Positions 37,742 through 47,154 of a stretch of DNA of 64,000 bases are shown here, piece by piece. The stretch comes from Bacillus sp. A301a_S52 (GTDB taxonomy: Bacteria > Bacillota > Bacilli > Bacillales > Salisediminibacteriaceae). How positions within the stretch are numbered: position 1 is the first letter of the stretch; each line of letters starts with the position of its first letter. The notes below the pieces were generated by a model, which worked only from the letters and a program-made list of their open reading frames with translations, was not told the DNA's origin and did no database searches. The DNA is taken from positions 3,972,001 through 4,036,000 of the forward strand of contig JABXYP010000001.1 of the NCBI GenBank assembly GCA_024701455.1, read 5' to 3'. The position numbers and the translations under genes are program-made.

Positions 37742-37897
37742 TTACATATCTGTATTTGTATTCATATCGTCATTGACACCATTGTTTTCAAACCCACCAT
37801 TGTCATTCATTGGGTCATTTTCCACATCTCCACATGCACTTAGTACACCTAAAGTAAGAACACTAGCAAACGCTGTCATAATTAATTTTTTCTTCAT
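37742..37897 (-). CDS. small acidic lipoprotein B (51 aa)
   Basis: Signal peptide with lipobox LSAC (Cys at 22), then a 29-residue tail rich in Asn, Asp and Met (DPMNDNGGFENNGVNDDM). GAGGAGG site upstream. Same family as its neighbours; function unknown. Confidence 0.78.
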   Translation of the reverse strand: MKKKLIMTAFASVLTLGVLSACGDVENDPMNDNGGFENNGVNDDMNTNTDM

Positions 37898-37931
37898 TGT
37901 TAATTCCTCCTCATTAAGATTAAAATTTTAA

Positions 37932-38072
37932 TTAAATGTCTCCGTCATTCATGCCATTGTCCTCTAAGCCACCATTATCATTCATAGGCTCGTTTTCCAT
38001 GTCACCACAAGCTCCTAGCACACCCACTACAAACATACTTGTCAAAGCTGTCAACAGTAATTTTCTTTTCAT
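37932..38072 (-). CDS. small acidic lipoprotein C (46 aa)
   Basis: Lipobox LGAC (Cys at 22) and a 24-residue tail MNDNGGLEDNGMNDGDI. It begins 48 bases after the stop of lipoprotein D and ends 34 bases before lipoprotein B. AAGGAGGGA site upstream. Function unknown. Confidence 0.78.
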   Translation of the reverse strand: MKRKLLLTALTSMFVVGVLGACGDMENEPMNDNGGLEDNGMNDGDI

Positions 38073-38120
38073 GTGACGATCCCTCCTTTTTTGGTATGGT
38101 TTTACTTTGGACTATCATTT

Positions 38121-38381
38121 TTATTGATCGTTGTTCGTATCATTATTGACCTCATCATTATTAAGGCCGTCCTCTTCATGTTCCATATTATTATTTAATC
38201 CATTATTATCATCTAATCCATCATTAGCATCATTGTTAATATCCACATCCGTGTTATCAGTTCCATTATCATCTAACCCGCCGTTATTATTAATATCTGT
38301 ATTATCATTATCCCCACAACCTACCAGGACACCTAGAGATAACATAGCGGTTACTATCGTTAATAAAAATGTCTTTTTCAT
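38121..38381 (-). CDS. small acidic lipoprotein D (86 aa)
   Basis: Signal peptide with lipobox LVGC, then about 63 residues of DNDNTDINNNGGLDDNG-type low complexity, again Asn/Asp/Gly-rich. An in-frame TTG lies two codons upstream, but the ATG at 38381 is 8 bases after AGGAGGT and is chosen. It is the first gene of the cluster. Closest in style to the 104-residue protein at 16.9 kb. Confidence 0.82.
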   Translation of the reverse strand: MKKTFLLTIVTAMLSLGVLVGCGDNDNTDINNNGGLDDNGTDNTDVDINNDANDGLDDNNGLNNNMEHEEDGLNNDEVNNDTNNDQ

Positions 38382-38827
38382 AAGCAAATACCTCCTGAAT
38401 ATGGATTGTGCTAATTAAACTTTCTAGCACTCATTCTATGTGCCTTATTTCCCGCTATGATTAAATACAAACGTCAACCGTTATATTTAGATAATCTCCC
38501 ATACTTTTCACACAAAGTCACAAAATTTCACTCTTATATTAATTTGCTAAATGAATGAATTTCATAATTCAAAATAAGATGTCAAAAATCGAATAATGAC
38601 TAATATTCATTACTTTACTGTGTTAACAAAATTACAAAATAGATGTTGAATCTCGGGCAATCACCGATATTTGATGCGCCTTTGATTGATAAGAAGTAAC
38701 TTAAGACGAGGACACGGAAAGATGTGCATATTTTTGGAAGACGTTTTGTATGATAAAATTCGTTCTATGACTTAATCAGTCTGAAGTCAACTCCTAGATT
38801 TAGTAACGCTTAAATCAAAAACGGCTG

Positions 38828-38905
38828 ATCTCTCCCGCCTTAATAGAGTAATTCTCCTCCCTATTTTGATCCAGAAGGTTTACGGACGCTTATCTGTGAT
38901 AAACT
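38828..38905 (+). repeat. interspersed hairpin repeat, copy 5 (3' part)
   Basis: Contains CTCTCCCGCCTTAATAGAG, CTCCTCCCTATTTTGATCC and GGTTTACGGACGCTTATCTG; the 5' part is lost. The rest of 38382-38940 holds the lipoprotein promoter region and no gene. Confidence 0.75.
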
Positions 38906-38938
38906 TATCTACTCATTAACACAAGAAAAGCTTATACG

Positions 38939-38984
38939 AATGAAAAAAGCACTGTCACATGACGTAGCCATGCACAGTGCTTCT
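38939..38984 (-). terminator. terminator of fabZ
   Basis: AAGCACTGT/ACAGTGCTT stem with an 18-base loop and TTTTTTCAT following on the minus strand, 6 bases after the fabZ stop. Confidence 0.8.
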
Positions 38985-38987
38985 TAA

Positions 38988-39416
38988 TTATTTGTCACCA
39001 AGAGCAAACATAAGCTCTGCTTCAGCAACGGTTTTTCCGTCTACAGAGGCTATCGCTTTGCCTTTACCTATTTTCCCACGCAACCGTGTCATTTCGACCT
39101 CTAAGTGGAGCTGATCACCTGGTCGAACTTGCCCTTTAAACCGACATCCGTCAATACCCGCAAAAAAAGCAAGACGACCACGATTTTCCTCTTTCTTTAA
39201 CATTGCCACAGCGCCTACTTGTGCTAATGCTTCGATAATTAATACACCTGGCATAACAGCATAATCAGGGAAGTGACCATTAAAAAATTCTTCGTTGGCC
39301 GAGACATTTTTAATTCCTACAGCCCGTTTTCCTTCTTCTACTTCTAAAATACGGTCGATAAGTAAAAAAGGATAACGGTGAGGGATAATTTCTTTGATTT
39401 CTTCAAGATTAAGCAC
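38988..39416 (-). CDS. fabZ: 3-hydroxyacyl-ACP dehydratase
   Basis: Type II fatty acid synthesis dehydratase of 142 residues that removes water from 3-hydroxyacyl-ACP. The hot-dog core has the catalytic His in [16 protein letters not shown] and the Glu in [11 protein letters not shown]. The start is a GTG preceded by AGGAGG. Position next to flhP, flhO and mbl agrees with ywpB/fabZ in B. subtilis. Confidence 0.96.
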   Translation of the reverse strand: MLNLEEIKEIIPHRYPFLLIDRILEVEEGKRAVGIKNVSANEEFFNGHFPDYAVMPGVLIIEALAQVGAVAMLKKEENRGRLAFFAGIDGCRFKGQVRPGDQLHLEVEMTRLRGKIGKGKAIASVDGKTVAEAELMFALGDK

Positions 39417-39518
39417 TGTTTAGTACCTCCTCATAATATGAGATATCATATTTCTCTTCTTAGTTTACGCTATTTTTTTCTCCCTCACAAGGATGAATCA
39501 TATTCCTTATGAAAATAA

Positions 39519-39557
39519 CAAAAAGACCGAGTAAATTTATACACCACTCACTCGGTC
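39519..39557 (-). terminator. terminator after the epuA-like gene
   Basis: GACCGAGT/ACTCGGTC stem followed by TTTTTGTTA on the minus strand, 10 bases after the stop. Confidence 0.82.
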
Positions 39558-39567
39558 AAAGGCTATA

Positions 39568-40191
39568 TTATCGCGTCCGTTGTCGTTCCGTTCCGTCAAA
39601 GATAATGTCATAAATATGATACCACGTATCCGGTTTAAGCACGTCTCTCGGGTCTCCCCCATCTCCAACCAGCCAATAGCCGATCATTGCACCAAGGATG
39701 AGACTAATCACCATGGCAACCGCTACAATTAACAGTCTCAACCAAATCGGAATAAGTCTAATACGCCCTTTCTTCTCACGCCGCTTTTGTTGTTTAGTCT
39801 TTTTTTGAGTTGGCTCCATCTCGTCTTCATTCGTTTGGTCTTTGTCATGTGCTTGGAAATGATTAGATTGCTCAATAAGTCTTTCTCTTTCTGGCGGTAG
39901 ATCAGTATGTTCATCACTGGCAACATAAACCGAGTGATTCACGCTAGTGACATCACTGTTTACATTACTTTCTTTTGAGTTATGCTTACTGGGTGACGGC
40001 GACCTCTGTGCCACAGCGTTATCCTTCAATCCATTTTCAGGTGAACCCAAAGGATTGTCACCATTCTCCCTTGATTTCTCCCAAGAGTGGGGAGCATTAG
40101 TACGTTCAGTATTAGGTTGTAGGTCTACATTTTCGCTAGCATCCTCATTCCTTAGCTTCGAATGCTTAGTATGCTCGTTCTTTTCACTCAT
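39568..40191 (-). CDS. EpuA-like (RNA polymerase subunit beta-annotated) membrane protein
   Basis: A 207-residue protein. The first ~145 residues are hydrophilic and low-complexity (Asn, Ser, Glu, Lys). After a KKTKQQKRREKKG basic patch comes one membrane segment (LRLLIVAVAMVISLILGAMI, about 150-172) and the short conserved tail DVLKPDTWYHIYDIIFDG. This tail fits the EpuA family, often annotated as 'DNA-directed RNA polymerase subunit beta', although it is not an RNA polymerase core subunit. The gene lies between flhP and fabZ, where such genes are common in Bacillaceae. Function unknown. Confidence 0.75.
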   Translation of the reverse strand: MSEKNEHTKHSKLRNEDASENVDLQPNTERTNAPHSWEKSRENGDNPLGSPENGLKDNAVAQRSPSPSKHNSKESNVNSDVTSVNHSVYVASDEHTDLPPERERLIEQSNHFQAHDKDQTNEDEMEPTQKKTKQQKRREKKGRIRLIPIWLRLLIVAVAMVISLILGAMIGYWLVGDGGDPRDVLKPDTWYHIYDIIFDGTERQRTR

Positions 40192-40266
40192 GTTAGGCTC
40201 CTCGTCACTTCTGTTTTACATGTTTATCTTACCATGATTCCAGTGAGGAATAAAATTTGCGTTAAA

Positions 40267-41097
40267 TTAACGTATATTCGAGACGAGACCCATCATTTGA
40301 TCAGTAATGCTAATGGCCTGAGAATTAAATTGATAAAAACGTTGGGCTTCCAGCATACTAGTCATTTCTTTTGACAGGTCTACATTCGATCCTTCAAGTG
40401 CAGACTGTTGAAAAATACCCGCTCCAGCAGCTTCTTCCAAGACATCGTCAATCCCAAAACCAAGTTCATCTAAATTCGGGAAGGTAAAATTATTGTCTCC
40501 TAGACTGACAAGGAGTTGGGGCTTTGTAATATTTACAAGCTGTAATTGGGCTACATCTTGAAAAGTCCCGTCAGGTAAAGCAATTTGAATCGTCCCATTA
40601 TCAGTAATCGTAAATTCTTCAAACCCGCCAGGAATAGAAATAGGATTCCCATCAGCTCCCAACACAAACTCGCCTTCTGAGTTCACAAGGTTATTTTCAC
40701 CAGGGACATTCGGGTTTGGACTTAAATAAAAAGCACCATCCCGCGTAAATCGCCGTTCACCCGTTTCTGTTGGTGATACTTCAAAGAAATAGCCAGGCTC
40801 CGTTAACGCAACGTCTAATTGTCGACCAGTTTCTTGAATCGACCCTTGCTGAAATCTAATAGCAGTTTGAACAACGGCTCCGCCTGATCCTACACGAATG
40901 CCATTAGGTGTTTGACGGCCGATTTCGCGCGCTATATTTGGTTGATTGTTCACTTGCTGAAACAAAAGGTCAGCAAAACTTGTATCACGTTGCTTATAAC
41001 CCGTTGTATTTGCATTGGCCAGATTATGGCCAATTGTATTAAGTTTTTGCTGAACTTGTCCCATTGTTACTGCAGAATTAATCATGGACTGATTCAT
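40267..41097 (-). CDS. flhP: flagellar hook-basal body protein
   Basis: A 276-residue FlgG/FlgF-family rod protein. N-terminal NTIGHNLANANTTGYKQRD and C-terminal SNVDLSKEMTSMLEAQRFYQ, QAISITDQMMGLV are the two halves that pack together in the rod. In B. subtilis flhO and flhP make the distal rod/hook-proximal parts. It lies 31 bases after the flhO stop and probably shares a transcript. Confidence 0.92.
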   Translation of the reverse strand: MNQSMINSAVTMGQVQQKLNTIGHNLANANTTGYKQRDTSFADLLFQQVNNQPNIAREIGRQTPNGIRVGSGGAVVQTAIRFQQGSIQETGRQLDVALTEPGYFFEVSPTETGERRFTRDGAFYLSPNPNVPGENNLVNSEGEFVLGADGNPISIPGGFEEFTITDNGTIQIALPDGTFQDVAQLQLVNITKPQLLVSLGDNNFTFPNLDELGFGIDDVLEEAAGAGIFQQSALEGSNVDLSKEMTSMLEAQRFYQFNSQAISITDQMMGLVSNIR

Positions 41098-41128
41098 TGA
41101 TGCTCACCTGCTTTCATATGTCTATCCA

Positions 41129-41953
41129 TTATCCTAATCGTCCCACATTGTTTACGGCTCTCTCAAGGCTTTGATCATACGCTTGAAGAACTTTTTGATT
41201 AGCTTCAAATGTCCGCAAAGTATTCATCATTTCAGTCATCGTCTGCGCTGAATCAACGGTTGAGCGTTCAATAAATCCCTGTTGCAGTTGGTATGTTACT
41301 GCAGCATTATCTACAGCTGTTATAACGTCATTTTCGCCATCATATCGCAAAAAGCCGTTACCTTCTTTTACAAGTTGAGAGGGGTCAGCCACCACTGCGA
41401 CATTAATTTGTCCAAGTAGTTCGTTAGCATCTGAAAAAATTTGTCCGTTAGCTTCTACCCGTATGTTCTCATTTTGCACATTAATCGGGTCACCGTTTAC
41501 ACCGAGAATGTAGTGGCCTTGTGAGTTCGTCAAAAAGCCTTGACCATCTATAGTAAAGTTTCCATTTCGTGTATATCTAATCTCGCCATCATTATTTAAA
41601 ATCTCGTAAACGAGAAGAGCATCTTGACCTGTATCATCGTCTTGCGGTACAAGCCCTTGGAGGAGAGCAATATCTGTACTATTGCCTGTTTCTTGCATAT
41701 CTCCTTGGCGAAAGTTTGGTGTTTGTTCCTGCATATAGACACCCGTAGCTAGCTCCCCGACACGGTTTGTTCCAAATGCTTGTTGGTGATCTGTACCAAG
41801 CGCATTGATCAGCATATTAGGAAATGTTCTTAGTGAAGCTTGGTCTGCCTTAAAACCTGGAGTATTAACATTTGATAAATTATTTGTAAGCATTTCCTGG
41901 CGTCTCTGTTGGGCAATCATCCCTGAGCCGGCTGCATATAAGCCACGAAGCAT
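41129..41953 (-). CDS. flhO: flagellar hook-basal body protein
   Basis: About 274 residues, same family as flhP: MLRGLYAAGSGMIAQQRRQE and LTNNLSNVNTPGFKADQA at the N-terminus, TVDSAQTMTEMMNTLRTFEA and QSLERAVNNVGRLG at the end. The frame could begin at a GTG at 41962, but that GTG belongs to the GAGGTG ribosome site of the ATG at 41953, which is used. Confidence 0.92.
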   Translation of the reverse strand: MLRGLYAAGSGMIAQQRRQEMLTNNLSNVNTPGFKADQASLRTFPNMLINALGTDHQQAFGTNRVGELATGVYMQEQTPNFRQGDMQETGNSTDIALLQGLVPQDDDTGQDALLVYEILNNDGEIRYTRNGNFTIDGQGFLTNSQGHYILGVNGDPINVQNENIRVEANGQIFSDANELLGQINVAVVADPSQLVKEGNGFLRYDGENDVITAVDNAAVTYQLQQGFIERSTVDSAQTMTEMMNTLRTFEANQKVLQAYDQSLERAVNNVGRLG

Positions 41954-42015
41954 TGTCTTCACCTCTTTAAAAATTTGGTCTCTAACATTATATCGGCAGG
42001 AACCCTTAAAATGTT

Positions 42016-43020
42016 TTACAATTTCACTTTATTTTTATTTATTCGATCTAAATTTTCTAAAAGGAGACCGGTCCCATTAGCTACACAATCCATTGGTTGC
42101 TCAGCAATAAGCACTGGTACCTTCAATTCATCTGACAATAATTGGTCGATCCCATGTAAATACGCTCCTCCACCTGTAATAATAATCCCTCGGTCAATGA
42201 TATCAGCCGAAAGTTCTGGTGGTGTTTGCTCAAGAACATTTTTAGCAGCTTGCACGATATGTTGAACAGACTCTTCCATAGATAATCTAACTTCTTCTGA
42301 GTTTATCGTAATCGTTCGTGGTAAGCCACTGACCATATCTCTTCCTCGTATATCGATTGTTTCATCACGTGCCCCAGGGAATACCGTTCCCACTTCTTTC
42401 TTTATATCTTCAGATGTTCTGTCACCAATCAATAATTTATACTTCTTTTTAATATAATGTAAGATATCACTATCGAACCGATCCCCCGCCATTTTAATGG
42501 AGGCTGCTGTCACAATGTCTCCCATAGAAAGAACGGCAATATCTGTTGTACCACCACCAATGTCAACGACCATATTACCACTTGGCTGGTAGATATCCAT
42601 ACCGGCTCCTACAGCTGCAACTTTAGGTTCCTCTTCCAGATAAATATTTTTCCCACCACTTTTTTCGGCCGCTTCACGAATAGCTTTTTGCTCCACTGAC
42701 GTTATATTAGTCGGACAGCAAATTAGAATTCTTGGTTTTGAAAGAAGTCCCTTAACTTTAATTTTGTCCAGAAAATGTTTAAGCATTGACTCGGTCGTAT
42801 CAAAATCAGCAATAACACCATCTTTAAGTGGTCTAATCGCCACGATATTGCCCGGTGTCCTTCCAACCATCTTAAAAGCCTCATCTCCAACAGCGAGAAC
42901 TTTTTTTGAGTTGGTATCAATGGCAACGACAGAAGGTTCGTTTAATACAATTCCTCTCCCTTTTACATGGATCAATACATTTGCAGTACCTAAATCAATT
43001 CCAATATCCCTTCCAAACAT
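42016..43020 (-). CDS. mbl: MreB-like cell-shape actin homologue
   Basis: A 334-residue actin-fold protein that guides lateral wall synthesis at the membrane. It has the phosphate 1 loop IGIDLGTANVLIHVKGRGIV, phosphate 2 VVDIGGGTTDIAVLS and adenosine loop ITGGGAYLHGID. The start matches Mbl. Its neighbours spoIIID and flhO are those of B. subtilis mbl. Confidence 0.96.
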   Translation of the reverse strand: MFGRDIGIDLGTANVLIHVKGRGIVLNEPSVVAIDTNSKKVLAVGDEAFKMVGRTPGNIVAIRPLKDGVIADFDTTESMLKHFLDKIKVKGLLSKPRILICCPTNITSVEQKAIREAAEKSGGKNIYLEEEPKVAAVGAGMDIYQPSGNMVVDIGGGTTDIAVLSMGDIVTAASIKMAGDRFDSDILHYIKKKYKLLIGDRTSEDIKKEVGTVFPGARDETIDIRGRDMVSGLPRTITINSEEVRLSMEESVQHIVQAAKNVLEQTPPELSADIIDRGIIITGGGAYLHGIDQLLSDELKVPVLIAEQPMDCVANGTGLLLENLDRINKNKVKL

Positions 43021-43772
43021 GCTTCTTTCCTCCCGAGTAGTTATTGTATAGTGTGAACAAGGCTAAGTAACGATTGCTTTAATGTATTCTGATAGGTCCT
43101 GATGTTTGGCATTCCTGTTCAGAATAGCACAATTACTAAGATACGGTTTGTACTCCAAGAGGTATTATCTAACGTATAGACAATGGTTCTTTAATCGCAA
43201 CTAAAAAAGCAGAACCAATGTCCTATTAAGAACTAGTTAGTTATTCAGCCAAACTCGGGAGTATTTATCCATATGATTATAATTATGCAACGTTCTGTTT
43301 TTATAGGTCTTATTACTCTGCCGCTACTCTACATACTTACGTTTTAACGTGGTATGCCATAAGGAATGTAGAGTTTTCATATCCATTATAATATTTTATC
43401 ATAAATTGTCGTTATAAGGGTAACGGATTTTGGCGTTTTTTTGTGCAATTGGAATTTGTAAGAGAAAGAGACAACCTGTAAGGTAAAGGAGGAATAAATA
43501 GCGCATGTAGAAGCTTCCTATGAGTTTAACTGAAGAATAGCCACTTCATTCATTAGCACGATTATCTGTATTGCCAGTTAATCTTGTTACATTATCTTGA
43601 ATATTATATACCAATCTCGCCTAGAAGAAGTGGCTTAACGCCAAGTGACCTGGCGAAAAGCCCTTGTCCTCCCTTATTTGTGTTTCTTTGCTCACTTCCT
43701 ATTTCCTATACGTTATTTACTATTGGTCACTAAGTACTTCTTTTAAAGTCCCTTGTTCTAACTAAATACTAT
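43021..43772. other. non-coding gap between spoIIID and mbl
   Basis: No gene is supported on either strand. It should hold the mbl promoter. Short hairpins are seen, such as CGCCAAGTGACCTGGCG at 43639-43655, and AGCCACTTC/GAAGTGGCT arms about 70 bases apart, but no T-run marks them as a terminator. Confidence 0.45.
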
Positions 43773-44063
43773 CTAAATTTTTGTCAGTTTCGATTCGGCT
43801 ACTGATAATTTTTCGGTCGATTGCTTATATTTAACTTTAGTTGCTTCCCCTCCCCGTAAATGTCTAATAGATTTGTGATAATCTAGAATCGTTTTAACTT
43901 GAGTAGCAAGGTCCGGATTGATTTCTGGTAAACGCTCTGTCAAATCCTTATGGACAGTGCTTTTTGAGACACCAAACTCTTTTGCAATTGTTCTGACTGT
44001 TTTTTTCGTCTCTACGATGTACCTTCCTATCTTGATGGTCCTCTCTTTGATGTAATCGTGCAC
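43773..44063 (-). CDS. spoIIID: sporulation transcriptional regulator SpoIIID
   Basis: A 96-residue DNA-binding protein that acts with sigma-E in the mother cell. The sequence HDYIKERTIKIGRYIVETKK, then TVRTIAKEFGVSKSTVHKDL (the helix-turn-helix) and LDYHKSIRHLRGGEATK is nearly that of B. subtilis. The frame is open to 44132, but a GTG at 44063 preceded by GGGAGGCGA matches the known N-terminus and is used. Confidence 0.96.
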   Translation of the reverse strand: MHDYIKERTIKIGRYIVETKKTVRTIAKEFGVSKSTVHKDLTERLPEINPDLATQVKTILDYHKSIRHLRGGEATKVKYKQSTEKLSVAESKLTKI

Positions 44064-44410
44064 ATCTCTCGCCTCCCTTATCATTCTGGAGTTCAAAAAG
44101 ACGAAGAAAAAGACAGCCTTTGCTGGAAGCAACGCAGCCAGTCATTAACATACTCACGACTGATTTGCAGAGGCTTTCTATGCAGCGTGCGTTTTTAATT
44201 CATGGTCTGTATACTCACATATCACCAATATATAGACCCACCACCGCTCGTCTGCCACCCTCATCCTGTTTGAACGACCTTCTCTTGTTGTGTTGTGCTA
44301 AGGTTTGTTAAATTTTATTAGACGAATGAGGAAGATATGCCTAAAAGGTGCAAAGAGGACTTGGCCAAGTTCAAATTCATTTCTAGAAGACGCCTTTACT
44401 AAACCGATCC

Positions 44411-44465
44411 AAAGTGGTCTCATGTTGACAGTTCTCCAGCTCACCATAGCGACCACTTTTTTTAT
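44411..44465 (+). terminator. plus-strand terminator-like hairpin between spoIIQ and spoIIID
   Basis: AAAGTGGTC/GACCACTTT stem with a 31-base loop and a run of seven T on the plus strand. No plus-strand gene precedes it, so it could end an antisense or small RNA. 44064-44400 shows no supported gene. Confidence 0.45.
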
Positions 44466-44526
44466 ACATATATAATGTCAGCTTTTCTTTCACCAAACCA
44501 ACATTATTATATTCAGTACTTTAATC

Positions 44527-44668
44527 ATATAAAACGAACCTTCAATCAGTGAGCATTTTTTCGTTCTTCTCGCACTGATTGATAGTGGAGTGCATTAGGA
44601 CATTAGCTTCGGTTACCTCCCCTCTCTACTTTGAGCTGGGAGGTTTACTGACACTTTTTTGTGATGAA
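44527..44668 (+). repeat. interspersed hairpin repeat, copy 6
   Basis: Full-length type: ATAAAACGAACCTTCAATCA, a TCAGTGAGC...CGCACTGA first hairpin, CATTAGCTTCGGTTACC, GCTGGGAGGTTTACTGACAC. It lies between spoIIQ and spoIIID. Confidence 0.82.
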
Positions 44669-44718
44669 AGCAACATATCAAGTATCGTGGAAATGCCCTT
44701 AATTTTTCCACTCCACAA

Positions 44719-44746
44719 CAAAAAAGTCGAGGGCCTCCTCGACTTT
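44719..44746 (-). terminator. terminator of spoIIQ
   Basis: AAGTCGAGGAGGCCCTCGACTT: an 8-bp stem followed by TTTTTTG on the minus strand, 9 bases after the spoIIQ stop. Confidence 0.85.
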
Positions 44747-44754
44747 ACTTGATT

Positions 44755-45630
44755 TTAGTTATTCTCGTTTTCTTCGTTATTTTCTTGATTATTCTCTTGA
44801 ACATTTTCGCCGTCATTTTCATCTTCAGAATTATTCTCTTCTGCTTCTGGGACTTCTTCTGGCTCTTTCTGTTTCGCGATGTCTTCATCTGACACGTCCG
44901 GTAAAGCTGCTAATCCTTGATCAAGATAGTCAAGAGGATTAACTGGGACGTTCGCTTTACGAATTTCGAAATGTGCATGAACTCCTGCTTCACGATTGTA
45001 GAGGTTTCTACCAGCTTGCCCAATAACATCTCCTTGTTTAACTGTTTGACCAGGCTCTAACGATACACCATCAAGACTTTGATAGATTGTTAAGATATCT
45101 TCATCATGCTCAATATGAACCACTTGGCCAAATAAAGCATCTTCTTCAGCTTTTACAACTGTGCCACTCATTGCAGCTGCCACATCAAATGTTTCACCAT
45201 CTTCTTTCGCTAAATCAATTCCTCTATTTTGATAGAAATAATTGTTATAGCGAATGAACGCTTGCTCTTGATCTTCTAAGGATGTGTCAAAGTCATGAAA
45301 AATACCTACAACTGCAACTTCTTTTTCCTCCAAAACAGGTAATTCAAACACCTCGTCATGGGAAACGGCTGGTATTGCATCTTCGTTTGTTTCTGCATCT
45401 TCAGCGACATTAAAACGTTGATTGTTTTGTTCAGACTCTATATTAAACTGAGAGTCTTTTTCTTCTGTTAAATTCTCTGATGTCGATGTCATCCATAAAA
45501 ACGTTGTTAGCACCACAGCTGACATTGTGAGATACAATGCTGGCAACGCCCAGCGTTTTTTCATTAGGCGCTTTATTTTAGCCTGCAACTGCCCCCACTT
45601 GGAAGCTTGTTTTTCTTCATGATTATTCAT
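44755..45630 (-). CDS. spoIIQ: stage II sporulation protein Q-like, degenerate M23 peptidase
   Basis: A 291-residue single-pass membrane protein (about residues 30-50) with a LytM/M23 domain at about 130-240 and an acidic Glu/Asn tail. SpoIIQ is made in the forespore and binds SpoIIIAH across the septum during engulfment. The first zinc His of active M23 enzymes is replaced (QNRGIDLAK instead of H-x-G-x-D), while the late HAHFEIRK is kept, as in B. subtilis SpoIIQ, so it is probably a structural protein. It lies next to spoIID and spoIIID. Confidence 0.9.
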   Translation of the reverse strand: MNNHEEKQASKWGQLQAKIKRLMKKRWALPALYLTMSAVVLTTFLWMTSTSENLTEEKDSQFNIESEQNNQRFNVAEDAETNEDAIPAVSHDEVFELPVLEEKEVAVVGIFHDFDTSLEDQEQAFIRYNNYFYQNRGIDLAKEDGETFDVAAAMSGTVVKAEEDALFGQVVHIEHDEDILTIYQSLDGVSLEPGQTVKQGDVIGQAGRNLYNREAGVHAHFEIRKANVPVNPLDYLDQGLAALPDVSDEDIAKQKEPEEVPEAEENNSEDENDGENVQENNQENNEENENN

Positions 45631-45871
45631 TTAATCACCACCTCAGCAACCATTCTGATCAAATTGCCGAGAATATATACATTATTTTGAAAATTTATTT
45701 TTACTCTCTATAATTGCTTTCTCTAAAGCTATCACATTAACGTTGACGACGCCTTACCCATAAGCGGCGATTCCCTCTAAATTCATAGGCTCAACAACAG
45801 CTATATTTAGTAGTAATCTACCTATTTTCACTATCAATTGATTTTATGATACCGCCACTCTCGTCTCTCCT

Positions 45872-46924
45872 TTATACCGGTTTATCACTATGTTTATGAT
45901 GAACGAGAACTGACTCTGCTTCCTCAATAGTGACACCATTATAATAATAGTAAATAATATCTTCATATGAGTAACCTTCCCTCGCCATACCGTCTGCACC
46001 AAATTGACTCATCCCCACTCCATGCCCCCACCCTCGTGTTTCAATAACTACTTTATCTCCTTTGATTTCCCACGTAAAATCACTTGAATCTAACTCTAAA
46101 GCCTCTCTTATTTCTCTTCCAGAAAAAGTATGTCCGTCAATAGTCAGCTCTGCTACTCTTCCACCTGTTGTACGAGCGTTTATTTCTCCTAAATCACTAT
46201 CCTGAATAGTAACTTGAAGACGCGTTTCTATTTCCTCAATCGTAAATTCCCTTTTGTCTTTATACCTTGGAGATTCTATGTCCCATGGGCTTTCCACACT
46301 TCTTAGATAGGGTATTTCATTTTCCCAATATTCTTCAGAATTCTCGGTATAACCATTACTCGTGGAAAAGAAGGTTGCTGTAATAGGCTCACCGCCATAC
46401 GTTATGACCTGCCCCTCTGTTTCATAAACAGCCTGTCTGATACGAGATATTTTCCAATCAAAATCACCGCCCCATGCTTCTTCTAACTCGGCTTCATTTT
46501 GAAAAACTTGATGGAGTTCTGTATCTGTTACATCAGCTCCTTTTGGCAAATTAAGGTCCCCTCCCTCTAGTAACTGCCGAATTAAATACGTTCGGGCTGT
46601 TAATGCCTGAGCTTTTAATGCTTCCATTTCATAAGAGGCAGGCATTTCCGACGCCACTACACCAACAATATATTCTTCCAAGGGGACATTTTCTATCACT
46701 TCAGTCCCTGATCTAAACACCGCCACTTGTTCAATCTGTCCAACTGAATTTGGTGGTTCTTCCTTTACTTCCGTGTCATCGACTTCCTTATTATCATTCC
46801 CGACAATTGACAGCTCTTCATTAAACTCTTCCAAAGCACTCCCTCCCGTTGTAACAAGTAACGTAGGTACAAGTAAGACAATCCCTACAAAAATGAGTGC
46901 TGAAAAAATAAGCTTTTTTATCAC
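45872..46924 (-). CDS. spoIID: stage II sporulation protein D, lytic transglycosylase
   Basis: A 350-residue membrane-anchored peptidoglycan hydrolase for engulfment. N-terminal anchor (4-28), then VVASEMPASYEMEALKAQAL holding the catalytic Glu, TARTYLIRQLL, SNGYTENSEEYW, and GRGWGHGVGMSQFGA-type motif (here TRGWGHGVGMSQFGADGMA). AGGAGG upstream of the ATG. It lies between spoIIQ and murA as in B. subtilis. Confidence 0.95.
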   Translation of the reverse strand: MIKKLIFSALIFVGIVLLVPTLLVTTGGSALEEFNEELSIVGNDNKEVDDTEVKEEPPNSVGQIEQVAVFRSGTEVIENVPLEEYIVGVVASEMPASYEMEALKAQALTARTYLIRQLLEGGDLNLPKGADVTDTELHQVFQNEAELEEAWGGDFDWKISRIRQAVYETEGQVITYGGEPITATFFSTSNGYTENSEEYWENEIPYLRSVESPWDIESPRYKDKREFTIEEIETRLQVTIQDSDLGEINARTTGGRVAELTIDGHTFSGREIREALELDSSDFTWEIKGDKVVIETRGWGHGVGMSQFGADGMAREGYSYEDIIYYYYNGVTIEEAESVLVHHKHSDKPV

Positions 46925-47154
46925 TCACTCTTCCTCCTGTTCTTTAAATTAGTAGTTTCACTATGTATATTTTCCATTAATCCCCTTTCTCTTCTCTTAT
47001 CTATTTCTAATCTATGAACTCTATGTATCGATTAGAACACCCACTATATAATTTGATAGTTTTGTTTTAATTAGCTGAACCACATTGTGTCTAACGACCG
47101 TCAAATTAATCTTTTGAACACATCGTTTGAAATTTTCACAAAAGCTCTCTACCT

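Noticed and set aside
43486..43507. AAAGGAGGAATAAATAGCGC followed by ATG TAG
   Set aside because: A good ribosome-site sequence but the ATG is followed at once by a stop; likely chance.
44120..44311. 63-codon plus-strand frame upstream of spoIIID
   Set aside because: Opposite to the local gene direction, no motif and no ribosome site.
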